From: Legionellales bacterium
Lineage (GTDB): Bacteria; Pseudomonadota; Gammaproteobacteria; Berkiellales; Berkiellaceae
Direction: 5' to 3'
Length of the DNA: 64,000 nt
Assembly: GCA_002708265.1 (NCBI GenBank)
Contig: PANA01000004.1
Location: forward strand, 359,639-423,638
Part shown: positions 7,972-17,805 of the stretch, piece by piece
Numbering within the stretch: the stretch's first letter is position 1
Layout of the letters: every line of letters begins with the position of its first letter
The notes under the pieces: model-generated
Databases searched by the model: none
The model's input: only the letters and a program-made list of their open reading frames with translations
Told to the model about the DNA's origin: nothing
Position numbers and translations under genes: made by a program

Positions 7972-9558
7972 ATGCAAAAGCAAATCACACTTCCTAATAT
8001 TGGTGATTTCAGTGGCGTTGAAGTTATTGAGGTCCCAGTTGCTGTTGGCGACAGTGTAGAAGCAGAACAAACACTGTTAGTACTTGAGACAGAAAAAGCA
8101 ACTATGGATGTACCTTCACCTGTTCAAGGAAAAGTTAAGTCGTTTAAGGTGAGCGTTGGCGATAAAGTGTCTGAAGGGGACTTGGTTGCAGTCATTGAAA
8201 CCTCAGATGAAGCAAGTGATTCTGAGAAACAGCCTGATATCTCTAATGATGCTGGAGCTACAGACTCTGCGCCATCAGCTTCTACTTCTACTGCTGTTGA
8301 GACCATTCACTGCCCAGATATTGGTGATTTTGCGAGTGTTGATATTATTGAGGTGCTTGTAAAGCCAGGAGCGCTTGTCGAAGCTGAAACCCCATTAATT
8401 GTTCTAGAAACAGAAAAGGCCACGATGGAAATTCCATCCCCGAAAGGTGGTGAAGTGGTTGCTTTGCATGTATCTGCAGGTTCTAAAATTTCAAAAGGTG
8501 GCCCAATTTGTGACATTAAGTCAGGTTCTCGCGCGGCTTCAAACACCTCACACGCAGCTGAACAAAAGTCATCCCCTACTGCTCCACAGCAGCCAACAGG
8601 CGCGAAGTCCTTACCTTCCCATCAGTTAGATGTTTATAGAGATGAGCCTGCCCAGCACTCTAGCGGAGTGTATGCCGGACCTGCTGTGAGAAGAATGGCG
8701 GGAGAGTTAGGGGTAGACTTATCAAAAGTACCCGGGACAGGCCAAAAAGGGCGTATCACACGAGAAGATTTAAATGGCTTTGTTAAGTCAGCGATAAAAG
8801 GTGGTGGGGCCTCTGGATTGGGTGTTGAGCCAATGCCAGAAATTGACTTCAGTAAGTTTGGTGAAGTCGAAATTAAACCCCTAAGTCGAATTAATAAGCG
8901 AAGTGCAAAGAACTTGCACCGTAACTGGTTGACCGTTCCCCATGTCACTCAATTTGATGAAGCCGATATCACTGAGCTTGAAGGTTTTCGTCAAGATAAT
9001 AAGCATTTTGCTGCAGAGAACGGCATTAAGCTAACCCCACTCATCTTTATTATGAAAGCGGTTGTTGGGGCAATGAGACAGTATCCCCGCTTTAATACAT
9101 CTTTGACTTCAGACGGCGAATCTCTCGTTCAGAAACATTACTTTCATGTTGGGGTAGCTGTAGATACACCTAATGGGCTTGTTGTTCCTGTAGTGCGGAA
9201 TGTTGATGCCAAAAGCTTGTTCCAGCTGGCAAAAGAGCTATCTGAGTTAAGTAAGTTAGCTCGAGAGGGTAAGTTAAAAGCTGAGCACATGCAAGGCAGT
9301 TGCTTTACAATATCGAGCTTGGGTGGAATCGGTGGAACCGCATTTACACCTATTGTGAATGCACCTGATGTTGCGATTTTAGGAGTGTCCCGCTCGAGCC
9401 ATAAGCCATTTTATGACAATGGGCAATGGGTCCCTCGGTTAATGCTCCCATTGAGCTTGTCTTATGACCATAGAGTAATTGACGGCGCAGAAGCGGCAAG
9501 GTTCATTACCCATTTAAGTGATCTATTATCACAACCAAAGAAATTAATATTGACATAA
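7972..9558 (+). CDS. aceF: Dihydrolipoyllysine-residue acetyltransferase (E2), AceF, two lipoyl domains
   Basis: 528 residues from the ATG at 7972, preceded by AAGGAC; longer in-frame versions would overlap aceE and lack homology. Domains in order: lipoyl domain 1 with ETEKATMD (lipoylated K42), acidic/Ser-Thr-Ala linker, lipoyl domain 2 with ETEKATME (K147), Pro/Gln-rich linker, peripheral-subunit binding domain (about 220-260, GPAVRRMAGELGVDLSKVPG), and the catalytic domain with SYDHRVIDGAEA near the C terminus. E. coli AceF has three lipoyl domains; two is common in other gammaproteobacteria. Forms the core of the complex and makes acetyl-CoA. Confidence 0.98.
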   Translation: MQKQITLPNIGDFSGVEVIEVPVAVGDSVEAEQTLLVLETEKATMDVPSPVQGKVKSFKVSVGDKVSEGDLVAVIETSDEASDSEKQPDISNDAGATDSAPSASTSTAVETIHCPDIGDFASVDIIEVLVKPGALVEAETPLIVLETEKATMEIPSPKGGEVVALHVSAGSKISKGGPICDIKSGSRAASNTSHAAEQKSSPTAPQQPTGAKSLPSHQLDVYRDEPAQHSSGVYAGPAVRRMAGELGVDLSKVPGTGQKGRITREDLNGFVKSAIKGGGASGLGVEPMPEIDFSKFGEVEIKPLSRINKRSAKNLHRNWLTVPHVTQFDEADITELEGFRQDNKHFAAENGIKLTPLIFIMKAVVGAMRQYPRFNTSLTSDGESLVQKHYFHVGVAVDTPNGLVVPVVRNVDAKSLFQLAKELSELSKLAREGKLKAEHMQGSCFTISSLGGIGGTAFTPIVNAPDVAILGVSRSSHKPFYDNGQWVPRLMLPLSLSYDHRVIDGAEAARFITHLSDLLSQPKKLILT

Positions 9559-9571
9559 ATCTGAGGAAGCT

Positions 9572-10966
9572 ATGAGTATCAAAGCAAAAGTTGTTGTTAT
9601 CGGAAGCGGACCTGGAGGCTACACAGCGGCATTTAGAGCAGCTGACTTGCTCGGTGAGGGCGTAGTCTTAGTAGAACGCTATGAACAATTGGGTGGTGTC
9701 TGTCTAAACGTTGGCTGTATTCCATCTAAAGCTTTGTTACACATGGCTGCAATGATTGATGAAGCACCTGATTTAGCCAAACATGGTGTCGACTTTGGTA
9801 AGCCTAAATTAGACTTTGATAAAATTTTAAATTACAAGCAGTCAGTTGTTAAAAAGCTCAACATGGGCCTTGCTGGTCTTGCTAAAAAAAGAAAAGTTAA
9901 AGTCATCACTGGTGAGGCAAAGTTTGTTTCTGACAAACAGCTAGTTGTTGATGGAAAAGATAAAACAACGATCGATTTTGAACATTGCATTATTGCCGCT
10001 GGTTCTCGACCAGTAGAGTTGCCTTTTTTACCAGATGATCCTCGCATATTCAGCTCAACAGGCGCATTAGAGCTACGCGCTCGAGCTGGTAGGATGCTGA
10101 TTATTGGGGGTGGTATTATTGGTATGGAAATGGCTTGTGTTTACAATAGTTTCGGACTTGATGTAAACGTAGTTGAGCTATCACCTGGAATTCTTGGTAA
10201 CGTTGATAAAGATTTGGCCATGCCACTTCTTAAGCGTGCAAAAGCGAAGTATGAATCTGTTCGCCTTGAAACAAAAGTAACGAAAGTTGAAGCAACTAAA
10301 GAAGGCTTGATGGTTACCTTTGAAGGTAAAGAAGGCTCAGATAAACCAGAACGATTTGATTGGATTTTATCTGCGGTTGGTAGAGTGCCAAACGGTAAAC
10401 TAATTGATGCAGATAAAGCAGGTGTTAATGTTGATGAGCGTGGTTTCATTGCTACTGATAAACAAATGCGTACCAACGTTCCGCACATTTTTGCAATAGG
10501 TGATATAGTCGGAAATCCGATGCTGGCACATAAGGCAATACCTGAAGCGCGAGTTGCTGCGGAAGTAATCGCTGGTAAGAAACATTTCTTTGATCCAAAA
10601 TGTATTCCGTCAGTTGCATATACAGATCCTGAAGTCGCTTGGGTGGGACTAACTGAGTCAGATGCCAAAGAACAGGGTATTGAATATGGTAAAGGGCAGT
10701 TCCCATGGGCAGCATCTGGTCGTGCGATTGGAATGGGGCGTGAAGAAGGATTCACTAAGGTTCTATTTGATAAAAAAACGAACCAAGTTTTGGGCGCCGG
10801 GATAACGGGGGTTCATGCTGGTGATCTTATCAATGAGGTAGCTTTAGCGATTGAAATGGGTTGTGAAGCAGAAGATCTCGCTCTAACCATTCATGCTCAC
10901 CCAACTTTAGCAGAAACCATCCCATTGGCAGCTGAAGTCTACGAAGGAACAGTTACAGATCTTTAA
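9572..10966 (+). CDS. lpdA: Dihydrolipoyl dehydrogenase (E3), LpdA
   Basis: 464 residues. FAD disulfide oxidoreductase that reoxidises E2 dihydrolipoamide with NAD+. Seen: N-terminal GSGPGGYTAA dinucleotide fold, redox pair C44/C49 in GGVCLNVGC, the second NAD-binding GGGIIGME, FAIGDIVG, and the C-terminal HAHPTLAET with the catalytic His. Good ribosome-binding site (GAGGAAGCT) 13 bp after aceF. It probably also serves 2-oxoglutarate dehydrogenase and glycine cleavage, as in other bacteria with a single lpd. putP follows at 14 bp, so the transcript likely continues. Confidence 0.98.
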   Translation: MSIKAKVVVIGSGPGGYTAAFRAADLLGEGVVLVERYEQLGGVCLNVGCIPSKALLHMAAMIDEAPDLAKHGVDFGKPKLDFDKILNYKQSVVKKLNMGLAGLAKKRKVKVITGEAKFVSDKQLVVDGKDKTTIDFEHCIIAAGSRPVELPFLPDDPRIFSSTGALELRARAGRMLIIGGGIIGMEMACVYNSFGLDVNVVELSPGILGNVDKDLAMPLLKRAKAKYESVRLETKVTKVEATKEGLMVTFEGKEGSDKPERFDWILSAVGRVPNGKLIDADKAGVNVDERGFIATDKQMRTNVPHIFAIGDIVGNPMLAHKAIPEARVAAEVIAGKKHFFDPKCIPSVAYTDPEVAWVGLTESDAKEQGIEYGKGQFPWAASGRAIGMGREEGFTKVLFDKKTNQVLGAGITGVHAGDLINEVALAIEMGCEAEDLALTIHAHPTLAETIPLAAEVYEGTVTDL

Positions 10967-10980
10967 TTGAAGGAGCATAT

Positions 10981-12447
10981 ATGGCGATTTCTGATACATT
11001 CTTAACGGCATTTATTCTGTATCTGGTTGTAGTCGTCATTATTGCTTTAGTCGCTTGGCGGGTTACCGTCAACTTATCTGACTTCGTTTTAGGAGGCAGA
11101 CGTCTAAACGGGCCGGTCGCTGCTTTAAGTGCTGGTGCCTCAGATATGAGCGCTTGGCTGCTACTTGGCTTGCCAGGCGCTGCCTTTAGCTTTGGATTGA
11201 ATCAAATTTGGTTGCCGATTGGCCTCATTCTCGGCGCCTATCTAAACTGGCTATTCGTTGCTCGTCCTCTTAGAGTGTATACAGAGCGTGCCAATGATGC
11301 CCTTACTATTCCTGCTTTTCTTGATGCGCGGCTGTCCAATAATAGCCGAGCTATTCGAGTAGTTTCTGCACTCGCTACACTGGTGTTTTTTGCTGTATAC
11401 ACGGCTTCTGGTTTGGTTGGTGGTGCACTACTGATGGCCCAATCATTCGGCCTGGATTTTACAACTGCATTGCTTGCGGGAACCGCTATTATTGTTAGTT
11501 ATACATTTGTTGGTGGTTTTTTAGCGGTTAGCTGGACAGACTTTTTTCAGGGAAATTTTATGTTCCTATGTTTAATGGCTGTTCCCATTATGGTTATATC
11601 AGGACACGGTGGTTTTGAAAGTACTCTAATGGCTATTGAACATTTCCGCCCAGAGGCACTTCAAGTATTTCAAGGGCTTTCATTGCTTGGCGTGATAAAT
11701 TTACTTGCTTGGGGTTTAGGGTATTTTGGGCAACCACACATTTTGGTGCGCTTTATGGCTGTACGAACTGAAAATGATATTAAAATTGCGCGCCGAGTTT
11801 CGATGACGTGGATGATTCTTTCTTTAGCAGGAGCCTTATTAACAGGCTTTGTGGGGATTGCATACTTTCAGGGCGTTATTTCCAATCCTGAAGCAGTGTT
11901 TATTACTTTTGCACAGGCCTTGTTTTCACCTGCCGTTTCGGGAATGGTTCTTGCAGCTATTTTATCATCTATTATGTGTGCTATAGACTCTCAAATGTTA
12001 GCGTCAACATCGGCGTTGACTGAAGATGTTTATCATCCAATTTTCAGACCAAAAGCCTCACAAAAAGAATTAGTCTGGGTAGGACGAATAGCGCTGATAC
12101 TGATTGCAGTAATTGCAGTATTTTTAGCTCTCCGCTCAGGGAAGGGCGTTTTAGATCTGGTTAGTTTTGCATGGGCAGGACTCGCCTCAACTTTTGGTGC
12201 TCCCGTGGTGCTGAGTTTATTCTGGCGCGGTTTAACTGCGAACGGTGCTTTGGCTGGAATGATCTTAGGGGGTAGTGCTGCTATTGTCTGGTCATTATAT
12301 ATATCAGCAATAGTGCCAATGTATGAAATTATACCGGGTATATTTATTTCTACCTTTGCTTGTATTGTGTTTTCTTCTGTCGGCAATCAACCCAGTGCAG
12401 AACAGCTTGCACTGTTTGATTCGGTTCATAAACATCTGGAGTCTTAA
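10981..12447 (+). CDS. putP: Sodium/proline symporter PutP
   Basis: 488 residues, SSS family with about 13 membrane helices; E. coli PutP is 502. Imports L-proline with sodium. Seen: N-terminal helix, LGGRRLNGPVAALSAGASDMSAWLLLG, ERANDALTIPAFLDAR, FGQPHILVRFMA, and DSQMLASTSALTEDVY, all close to the PutP consensus including the Ser-rich cation-binding region. AAGGAG lies six bases before the ATG. Lies between lpdA and putA with two bases separating its stop from the putA start, so uptake and oxidation of proline are coupled. In enterics putP and putA are divergent; here both follow the pyruvate dehydrogenase genes. Confidence 0.96.
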   Translation: MAISDTFLTAFILYLVVVVIIALVAWRVTVNLSDFVLGGRRLNGPVAALSAGASDMSAWLLLGLPGAAFSFGLNQIWLPIGLILGAYLNWLFVARPLRVYTERANDALTIPAFLDARLSNNSRAIRVVSALATLVFFAVYTASGLVGGALLMAQSFGLDFTTALLAGTAIIVSYTFVGGFLAVSWTDFFQGNFMFLCLMAVPIMVISGHGGFESTLMAIEHFRPEALQVFQGLSLLGVINLLAWGLGYFGQPHILVRFMAVRTENDIKIARRVSMTWMILSLAGALLTGFVGIAYFQGVISNPEAVFITFAQALFSPAVSGMVLAAILSSIMCAIDSQMLASTSALTEDVYHPIFRPKASQKELVWVGRIALILIAVIAVFLALRSGKGVLDLVSFAWAGLASTFGAPVVLSLFWRGLTANGALAGMILGGSAAIVWSLYISAIVPMYEIIPGIFISTFACIVFSSVGNQPSAEQLALFDSVHKHLES

Positions 12448-12449
12448 AA

Positions 12450-15400
12450 ATGACTGTTTCTATCGATGATACTTTGTCAGTGGCATGGGATCGTATTAAA
12501 GCCTTGTATCGGGCGGATGAAACCGATTGTGTTAAGGCCTTATTAGAGCAGACGGTCATTGATCCTGGCAAGACAATGGAAATTCATGATAGAGCCTCGG
12601 AGTTAGTAGAAAAGGTTAGGAAGTCTCGCAAGGACAAAGGGGGCATTGATGCCTTTATGCGAGAGTACGATCTTTCAAGTGAAGAGGGTATTGCTTTAAT
12701 GTGTATGGCTGAAGCATTACTAAGAATTCCAGATAAAGAAATGGCAGATCGTCTTATCAAAGATAAGCTCTCTTCTGCTGATTGGGAAAATCACTTTGGA
12801 AAAAGTGACTCCACATTTGTAAATGCTGCTACTTTTGGATTAATGATGACCGGTCGCGTTTTGCGGCCAGAAAGAGAGAATGCCCCAGCGTTTGAAAAGA
12901 CCATCAAAAAACTTGTGACTAAAACAGGCGAACCAGTTATCAGGGAAGCCGTTAAACAGGGGATGAAAATTCTTTCTAAACAGTTTGTCATGGGCAGAGA
13001 TATTGAAGAAGCGATAAAGCGATCTGCATCTTTCGAAGAAAAAGGATATCGCTACTCCTACGATATGCTAGGTGAAGCGGCGTTTACAGAAAAAGATGCC
13101 CAAAAGTACTATGCTGCATATGTAAAAGCAATCGAAGCTGTCCAAAAGAATAATAAGAAAAATGGACCAGTTGAGTCAGCTGGTGTGTCAGTAAAGCTTT
13201 CCGCATTACATCCTCGCTACGAGCAAGCTCAAGAAGAAAGGGTTTTTAATGAGCTTTACCCTCGATTAAAATCTTTAGTCGAAAAGGCTAAAACTGCTAA
13301 TGTTCACTTAACCGTTGACGCAGAAGAGTCAGAAAGGCTGGAGATATCCTTAAAGTTAATTGAAAAAATTGTTTCTGACACCAACTTCGCCGGTTGGGAT
13401 GGATTCGGTTTGGCGGTTCAAGCGTATCAAAAAAGAGCGATTGCCGTTATTGATTGGATTGTTGCTTTAGCTCAAAAGCATCAACGACGAATCATGATTC
13501 GATTAGTTAAAGGGGCGTATTGGGATACAGAAATTAAGCAAGCTCAGATCGATGGGATGCCTGGATATCCAGTTTTTACCCGAAAAATTAGCACTGATGT
13601 GAGCTATTTAGCCTGCGCTAAAAAATTGATGGCAGCAAGAGCACACGTTTATCCACAGTTTGCTTCTCACAATGCTCATACTGTTGCATCAATTATGAGC
13701 ATGAGTGGGGGGGATCACTCTGGTTTCGAGTTTCAGTGTTTACATGGCATGGGACAAACACTTTATGATCATATTGTTCCAGACAATGCATTAAAAGTCC
13801 CATGTCGAATTTATGCTCCTGTTGGAACGCACGAGGAACTACTGGCATATTTGGTTCGTCGGTTGTTAGAAAATGGCGCTAACTCTTCATTTGTAAACCG
13901 AATTGATGATGAGAACCTTCCAATTGAAGAAGTGATAGGTGATCCTGTAGCTAAACTCCACCGAATTGAGAGTATTCCTCACCCTTGTATACCGCTTCCA
14001 AAAGAACTATATGGAGCAGGTAGACCGAATAGCTTAGGGATAGACTTATCTGACACCGATGTCACAGATCCTATATTTAACAGAATCCAAACTGCGCCGG
14101 TTGGGCATATTTCTGCTAAGGCGATAGTGGGAGAGGGCGTCTCTTGCAAAATTTTTAATCCAGCCGAACCTTCCCAAATGATTGGTACAGCCTATGAAGC
14201 ATCCGCAAGTTCGGTAGCGCCATCCATAGAAGCGCTTAAAAAAGGTTTTTCTGTCTGGTCGCATACTCCTGTCTCAAAAAGAACTGAGCTCGCTGTTGCT
14301 TTAGGGGACGCAATTCTTGCCGAGCAAGAATCTTTTTTTCATATTCTATGTAAAGAGGCAGGCAAAATTTTAAAAGATGCAATTGCCGAAGTGAGAGAAG
14401 CTGCAGATTTTTGTTATTACTATGCGCAGCAGGCTAGACAAGGCCTACACCCTCATGTACTTGTTGGTCCAACAGGTGAAGAAAATACTTTGGGGTACGA
14501 AGGTAGAGGGGTGATGGTTTGTATCAGCCCATGGAATTTTCCGCTAGCAATTTATGTGGGACAAATGATTGCTGCATTAATCGCTGGAAACACAGTTCTG
14601 GCTAAACCAGCTGAGCAAACCCCCTTAGTTGCACAGAAAGTAATAGATTTAATGTACAGTGTCGGCTTCACGGACCAGGTTGTTCGTTTGCTGCCTGGAC
14701 GGGGAGAAGTGGTTGGACCTGAACTAATTAAGCATCCTGCTGTTAAAGGTGTATTATTTACAGGCTCAACTCAAACTGCAAAGATCCTTCAACGTGGACT
14801 GGCAGACAGATCCGGTGAAATTATTCCTCTAATTGCTGAGACTGGTGGTCAAAATGCTTTTATTGTTGATTCATCTGCCCTGCCTGAACAAGTGACTGCT
14901 GATGTGATTGAATCTGCATTTCTTAGTGCAGGACAACGTTGCTCTGCCTGTCGAGTTTTATTTGTTCAAGAAGATGTTGCCGATAAAATGATAGAAATGA
15001 TTAAGGGCGCAATAGATGAGTTGACACTCGATAACCCTCATTTTCTATCAACGGATATTGGTCCTGTTATTGACGCAGAAGCACTTTCAATGTTACATGC
15101 GCATGCAAAGAAAATGGATGAAAGCTATAAATTGGTTGCTAAGGCCAAAGATCCTACTGATGATAAAGGGGGTTACTTTTTTGCTCCTAGAGCATATGAA
15201 ATTCCCGGTATAGAAATACTTGAGCAGGAAGTATTTGGACCAATTTTGCATATTGTTCGATTTAAGATTCAGGACCTAGAGAAGGTGTTAGACGATATTA
15301 ATAACACAGGTTACGGATTGACATTGGGCGTTCACAGCAGAATTCGTGAAAATATAGATTATATCTGTAACCGTGCACGTGTTGGAAATATTTACATCAA

Positions 15401-15578
15401 CCGTAACATGGTCGGTGCTGTCGTTGGTGTACAACCTTTTGGGGGAGATGGTTTATCTGGGACTGGACCTAAAGCAGGGGGCCCTCATTATTTATTCCGC
15501 CTCTGTGCTGAAAAAACCATTAGTAACAATACTGCTGCAGCTGGTGGAAACGCTTCTTTGATGTCACTGAGCGATTAG
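12450..15578 (+). CDS. putA: Bifunctional proline dehydrogenase / P5C dehydrogenase PutA (no DNA-binding domain)
   Basis: 1042 residues, against 1320 for E. coli PutA. Oxidises proline to glutamate in two steps, FAD in the first and NAD in the second, with channelling between sites; peripheral membrane enzyme. Seen: PRODH barrel with SVKLSALHPRY, RLVKGAYWD, FASHNAHTVASI and the RLLENGANSSFVNR block; ALDH domain with GVMVCISPWNFPLA, FTGSTQTA, catalytic-region Glu in ETGGQNA and Cys in SAGQRCSACR, and EVFGPILH. The N-terminal ribbon-helix-helix that makes E. coli PutA its own repressor is missing, so it belongs to the minimal catalytic class and cannot autorepress. The last 15 bases overlap the convergent Rieske gene. 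Confidence 0.97.
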   Translation: MTVSIDDTLSVAWDRIKALYRADETDCVKALLEQTVIDPGKTMEIHDRASELVEKVRKSRKDKGGIDAFMREYDLSSEEGIALMCMAEALLRIPDKEMADRLIKDKLSSADWENHFGKSDSTFVNAATFGLMMTGRVLRPERENAPAFEKTIKKLVTKTGEPVIREAVKQGMKILSKQFVMGRDIEEAIKRSASFEEKGYRYSYDMLGEAAFTEKDAQKYYAAYVKAIEAVQKNNKKNGPVESAGVSVKLSALHPRYEQAQEERVFNELYPRLKSLVEKAKTANVHLTVDAEESERLEISLKLIEKIVSDTNFAGWDGFGLAVQAYQKRAIAVIDWIVALAQKHQRRIMIRLVKGAYWDTEIKQAQIDGMPGYPVFTRKISTDVSYLACAKKLMAARAHVYPQFASHNAHTVASIMSMSGGDHSGFEFQCLHGMGQTLYDHIVPDNALKVPCRIYAPVGTHEELLAYLVRRLLENGANSSFVNRIDDENLPIEEVIGDPVAKLHRIESIPHPCIPLPKELYGAGRPNSLGIDLSDTDVTDPIFNRIQTAPVGHISAKAIVGEGVSCKIFNPAEPSQMIGTAYEASASSVAPSIEALKKGFSVWSHTPVSKRTELAVALGDAILAEQESFFHILCKEAGKILKDAIAEVREAADFCYYYAQQARQGLHPHVLVGPTGEENTLGYEGRGVMVCISPWNFPLAIYVGQMIAALIAGNTVLAKPAEQTPLVAQKVIDLMYSVGFTDQVVRLLPGRGEVVGPELIKHPAVKGVLFTGSTQTAKILQRGLADRSGEIIPLIAETGGQNAFIVDSSALPEQVTADVIESAFLSAGQRCSACRVLFVQEDVADKMIEMIKGAIDELTLDNPHFLSTDIGPVIDAEALSMLHAHAKKMDESYKLVAKAKDPTDDKGGYFFAPRAYEIPGIEILEQEVFGPILHIVRFKIQDLEKVLDDINNTGYGLTLGVHSRIRENIDYICNRARVGNIYINRNMVGAVVGVQPFGGDGLSGTGPKAGGPHYLFRLCAEKTISNNTAAAGGNASLMSLSD

Positions 15579-15863
15579 CACATAGACTTTACCATTCTCT
15601 ACTTTCACTGGGTAGGTTACCAAAGAATGTAATGCTGGAGGGCCTAAGGGCTCTCCATCACGTATTCGAAACCGAGCGCCATGGTAAGGACAAATTATTT
15701 CTCCATTTCGAATACATCCATCTTCCAGCGGTTTTCCTTGATGTGGGCAGTGGTTCTGCAATGCAAAAAAAGAGTTGCCTGACTTAACAACTAGTGTATT
15801 TGAATCTAGCCTTTTTATTTTGTCTTCGCTATAGTCGATCTCATCACCAACAAAAGTCCACAT
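15564..15863 (-). CDS. Small Rieske [2Fe-2S] ferredoxin
   Basis: 99 residues. Seen: Rieske ligands C39-x-H41 (NHCPHQG) and C58-x2-H61 (CPYHGARF), followed by GEPLGPPALHSLVTYPV, a standard Rieske-fold C terminus. The ATG at 15861-15863 is preferred to the one at 15873-15875 because GAGG lies seven bases before it and it yields the common MWTFV start. Proteins of this kind act as soluble electron carriers, often with dioxygenases or as NirD-like subunits; no partner oxygenase is nearby, so its partner is unknown. Divergent from the HAD-like gene; only 87 bases separate their starts. Confidence 0.9.
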   Translation of the reverse strand: MWTFVGDEIDYSEDKIKRLDSNTLVVKSGNSFFALQNHCPHQGKPLEDGCIRNGEIICPYHGARFRIRDGEPLGPPALHSLVTYPVKVENGKVYVLIAQ

Positions 15864-15950
15864 ACATTTCCTCATTTATGAATTTAGGTAAATTTATATA
15901 TTTCAATTATACGTTATTCTAAAACGGACCGTGTAATACAGGGAGATATC

Positions 15951-17432
15951 ATGCTTAAAGCTAGCGCTAAAAGAGCTAAAAAATCTGAAAAGCCAACACC
16001 CACCAATGCCTACTTCATTTTTGACCTAGATGACCACTTTTTTTCCTGGGTAGAATGTTTTATTCCAGCTCATGAATCAATGGTGGATTTCTGGGTTGAA
16101 AAAACAGGTTGGAACAAAGAAAGCTTGTTGGCCCAATTAAAAGAAGTTCACGTTGCACAATTTGATACAGAATACTTGGGCGCTTTGAAACATACTGAGT
16201 TATGGCAGCGTCTTAATGAAAGAGACTCCACATTTGCTAACGAGGTGTATAAACAAGGGGTTGAAGAATTTGAGTCAATGCAGAAGTTGCTGCTTAAATT
16301 TCAACCCGGTGTCGAGTTAGCCATTAAAAACCTGCGTGAGGTAAGAGCTCATTTAGCTAAGGAAGGAAAAGATTGTAAATTCATTGCCTTAACAGACGCC
16401 AAGACCCGTGCTGCGATGTTTAGGTTAGATGCTTTAGGACTGTTAAAACCTGATGCAGATGATGGTATGCAGTCATTCTTCGAGGCTGTGTTTTGTCGTG
16501 AGGAAAGAGATACAGAGCATCTAAAACGAGAGGAATGGTTTTTAGATATTTATAAAGATCGGTTTCATGAACGACGTATTGATCATATGAAGCCTGATGC
16601 AGGTTTATTGAGTCAAATCTTAGTCAAATACGCCATTAATCCTAAAAAGGATTTTGTTTGTTACAGTGGTGACTCAGCATCATCCGACGGTATTATGGCA
16701 AATGCTGCGGGTATTCGTTTCTTTTTCAATGAAGCTGGTCGGACATTTTTTACATCAGAACTATTTGCATACTTAGATAAAATAGATGGTCTACCGTCGT
16801 CACACAGTCACAGAAGAGACATATTAAAAGCGATTAGAGAAGCTGCAGATGCTGAAGGAAAAGACTATCACCTTCCAGTTGCTGAGGGACGTATTACAGT
16901 TACAAGCGAGTCTGAATTACACTATAAGCGGATTGTTCGATTTATGGCAGAAGAATTATATACGCAGCCTGACGCAGATCATGACTATTGGAATGAGGAC
17001 GTGATTGTTAACATCATGGATGAAGATGTTGAAGGTGAGGCTGACCGTCAATTAGAAGAAGAAATGTCTTATGATGAAATACCCAATGATTTTAATAAAG
17101 TCATTGTTGGGCGAGTTGCCCGCTTAGATAATGGAGGCCGTTTTCTTTCTTTAAGAACCCCAACCCCTCCTTCTGAACGTGTTCAGCAACAAGTGCTTAG
17201 AGAAGAAAGGGCAGAACAAATAGTACATTTTTATAATGCTACTGCAACTCGAAAAGGACACGCAGATCTGGCAACTTTGCAAGGTCCGAAAAATCTTCCG
17301 CATCGTGCGCAAATAGATCAAATGGGTGATAGTGCTTGTCTTCAAAAACCTGAAGCTCGGCTCTTGACGCGCTCAAGCAGTCCACTGGATTCAGATGGTC
17401 AGCTGAGAGGGAAGAGGTCCAAACGATATTAG
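15951..17432 (+). CDS. HAD-superfamily phosphatase-like protein with long C-terminal extension
   Basis: 493 residues. The first 290 have all four HAD motifs in order: motif I FIFDLDDHFFS (nucleophile D25, D27), motif II threonine in IALTDAKTR, motif III lysine in MKPDAG, motif IV YSGDSASSDGIMANAAG. A large helical cap separates motifs I and II. A phosphohydrolase acting on an unknown substrate is likely. The remaining 200 residues are not part of a normal HAD enzyme: an acidic region (about 350-385), then a Ser/Arg-rich tail ending RGKRSKRY. GGGAG six bases before the ATG supports this start. Compared with typical HAD enzymes (200-300 residues) the tail is unusual and resembles those of the neighbouring orphans. 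No signal peptide. Confidence 0.75.
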   Translation: MLKASAKRAKKSEKPTPTNAYFIFDLDDHFFSWVECFIPAHESMVDFWVEKTGWNKESLLAQLKEVHVAQFDTEYLGALKHTELWQRLNERDSTFANEVYKQGVEEFESMQKLLLKFQPGVELAIKNLREVRAHLAKEGKDCKFIALTDAKTRAAMFRLDALGLLKPDADDGMQSFFEAVFCREERDTEHLKREEWFLDIYKDRFHERRIDHMKPDAGLLSQILVKYAINPKKDFVCYSGDSASSDGIMANAAGIRFFFNEAGRTFFTSELFAYLDKIDGLPSSHSHRRDILKAIREAADAEGKDYHLPVAEGRITVTSESELHYKRIVRFMAEELYTQPDADHDYWNEDVIVNIMDEDVEGEADRQLEEEMSYDEIPNDFNKVIVGRVARLDNGGRFLSLRTPTPPSERVQQQVLREERAEQIVHFYNATATRKGHADLATLQGPKNLPHRAQIDQMGDSACLQKPEARLLTRSSSPLDSDGQLRGKRSKRY

Positions 17433-17491
17433 TGATAGATACTAATCATGCAGTCCTCCAATCGAGGCATTAAAAAGAAGGAGAAACAAGG

Positions 17492-17737
17492 ATGTTTTTT
17501 CCGTATTTAAGACACAGAAGACGTCTACATGAAAGACGAAATGCTATAATTGAACCTCTAAATCATCTTGTAGACGCCATTCAGAACCTTCCCCAAAATC
17601 TAGATGATGATATTCCAAATGACCAAGACATTGAGTTACCTATTCAAATCCAGCGGATAAATATCAAAAGAAAAAAATATCAAGATATGATTGTCGATGA
17701 GGCGCCAAAAGCGAAGAGGTTCAAGATGAAGAAGTAA
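17492..17737 (+). CDS. Small basic orphan protein
   Basis: 81 residues, with AAGGAG upstream at a good distance. Both ends are strongly basic (RHRRRLHERR at 8-17; KRKKY near 60; KAKRFKMKK at the end) while the centre is acidic (NLDDDIPNDQDIE). The basic clusters resemble nucleic-acid-binding or nuclear-localisation patches, but no family is recognised. Lies 59 bp after the HAD-like gene and 68 bp before the next orphan, all in the same direction, so the three probably form one transcription unit. Confidence 0.6.
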   Translation: MFFPYLRHRRRLHERRNAIIEPLNHLVDAIQNLPQNLDDDIPNDQDIELPIQIQRINIKRKKYQDMIVDEAPKAKRFKMKK

Positions 17738-17805
17738 AATCTTATTGCGAACATTTAAGAAATCCTGCTACGTTAAATAATAGTACATATGATGGAATAA
17801 AGATT

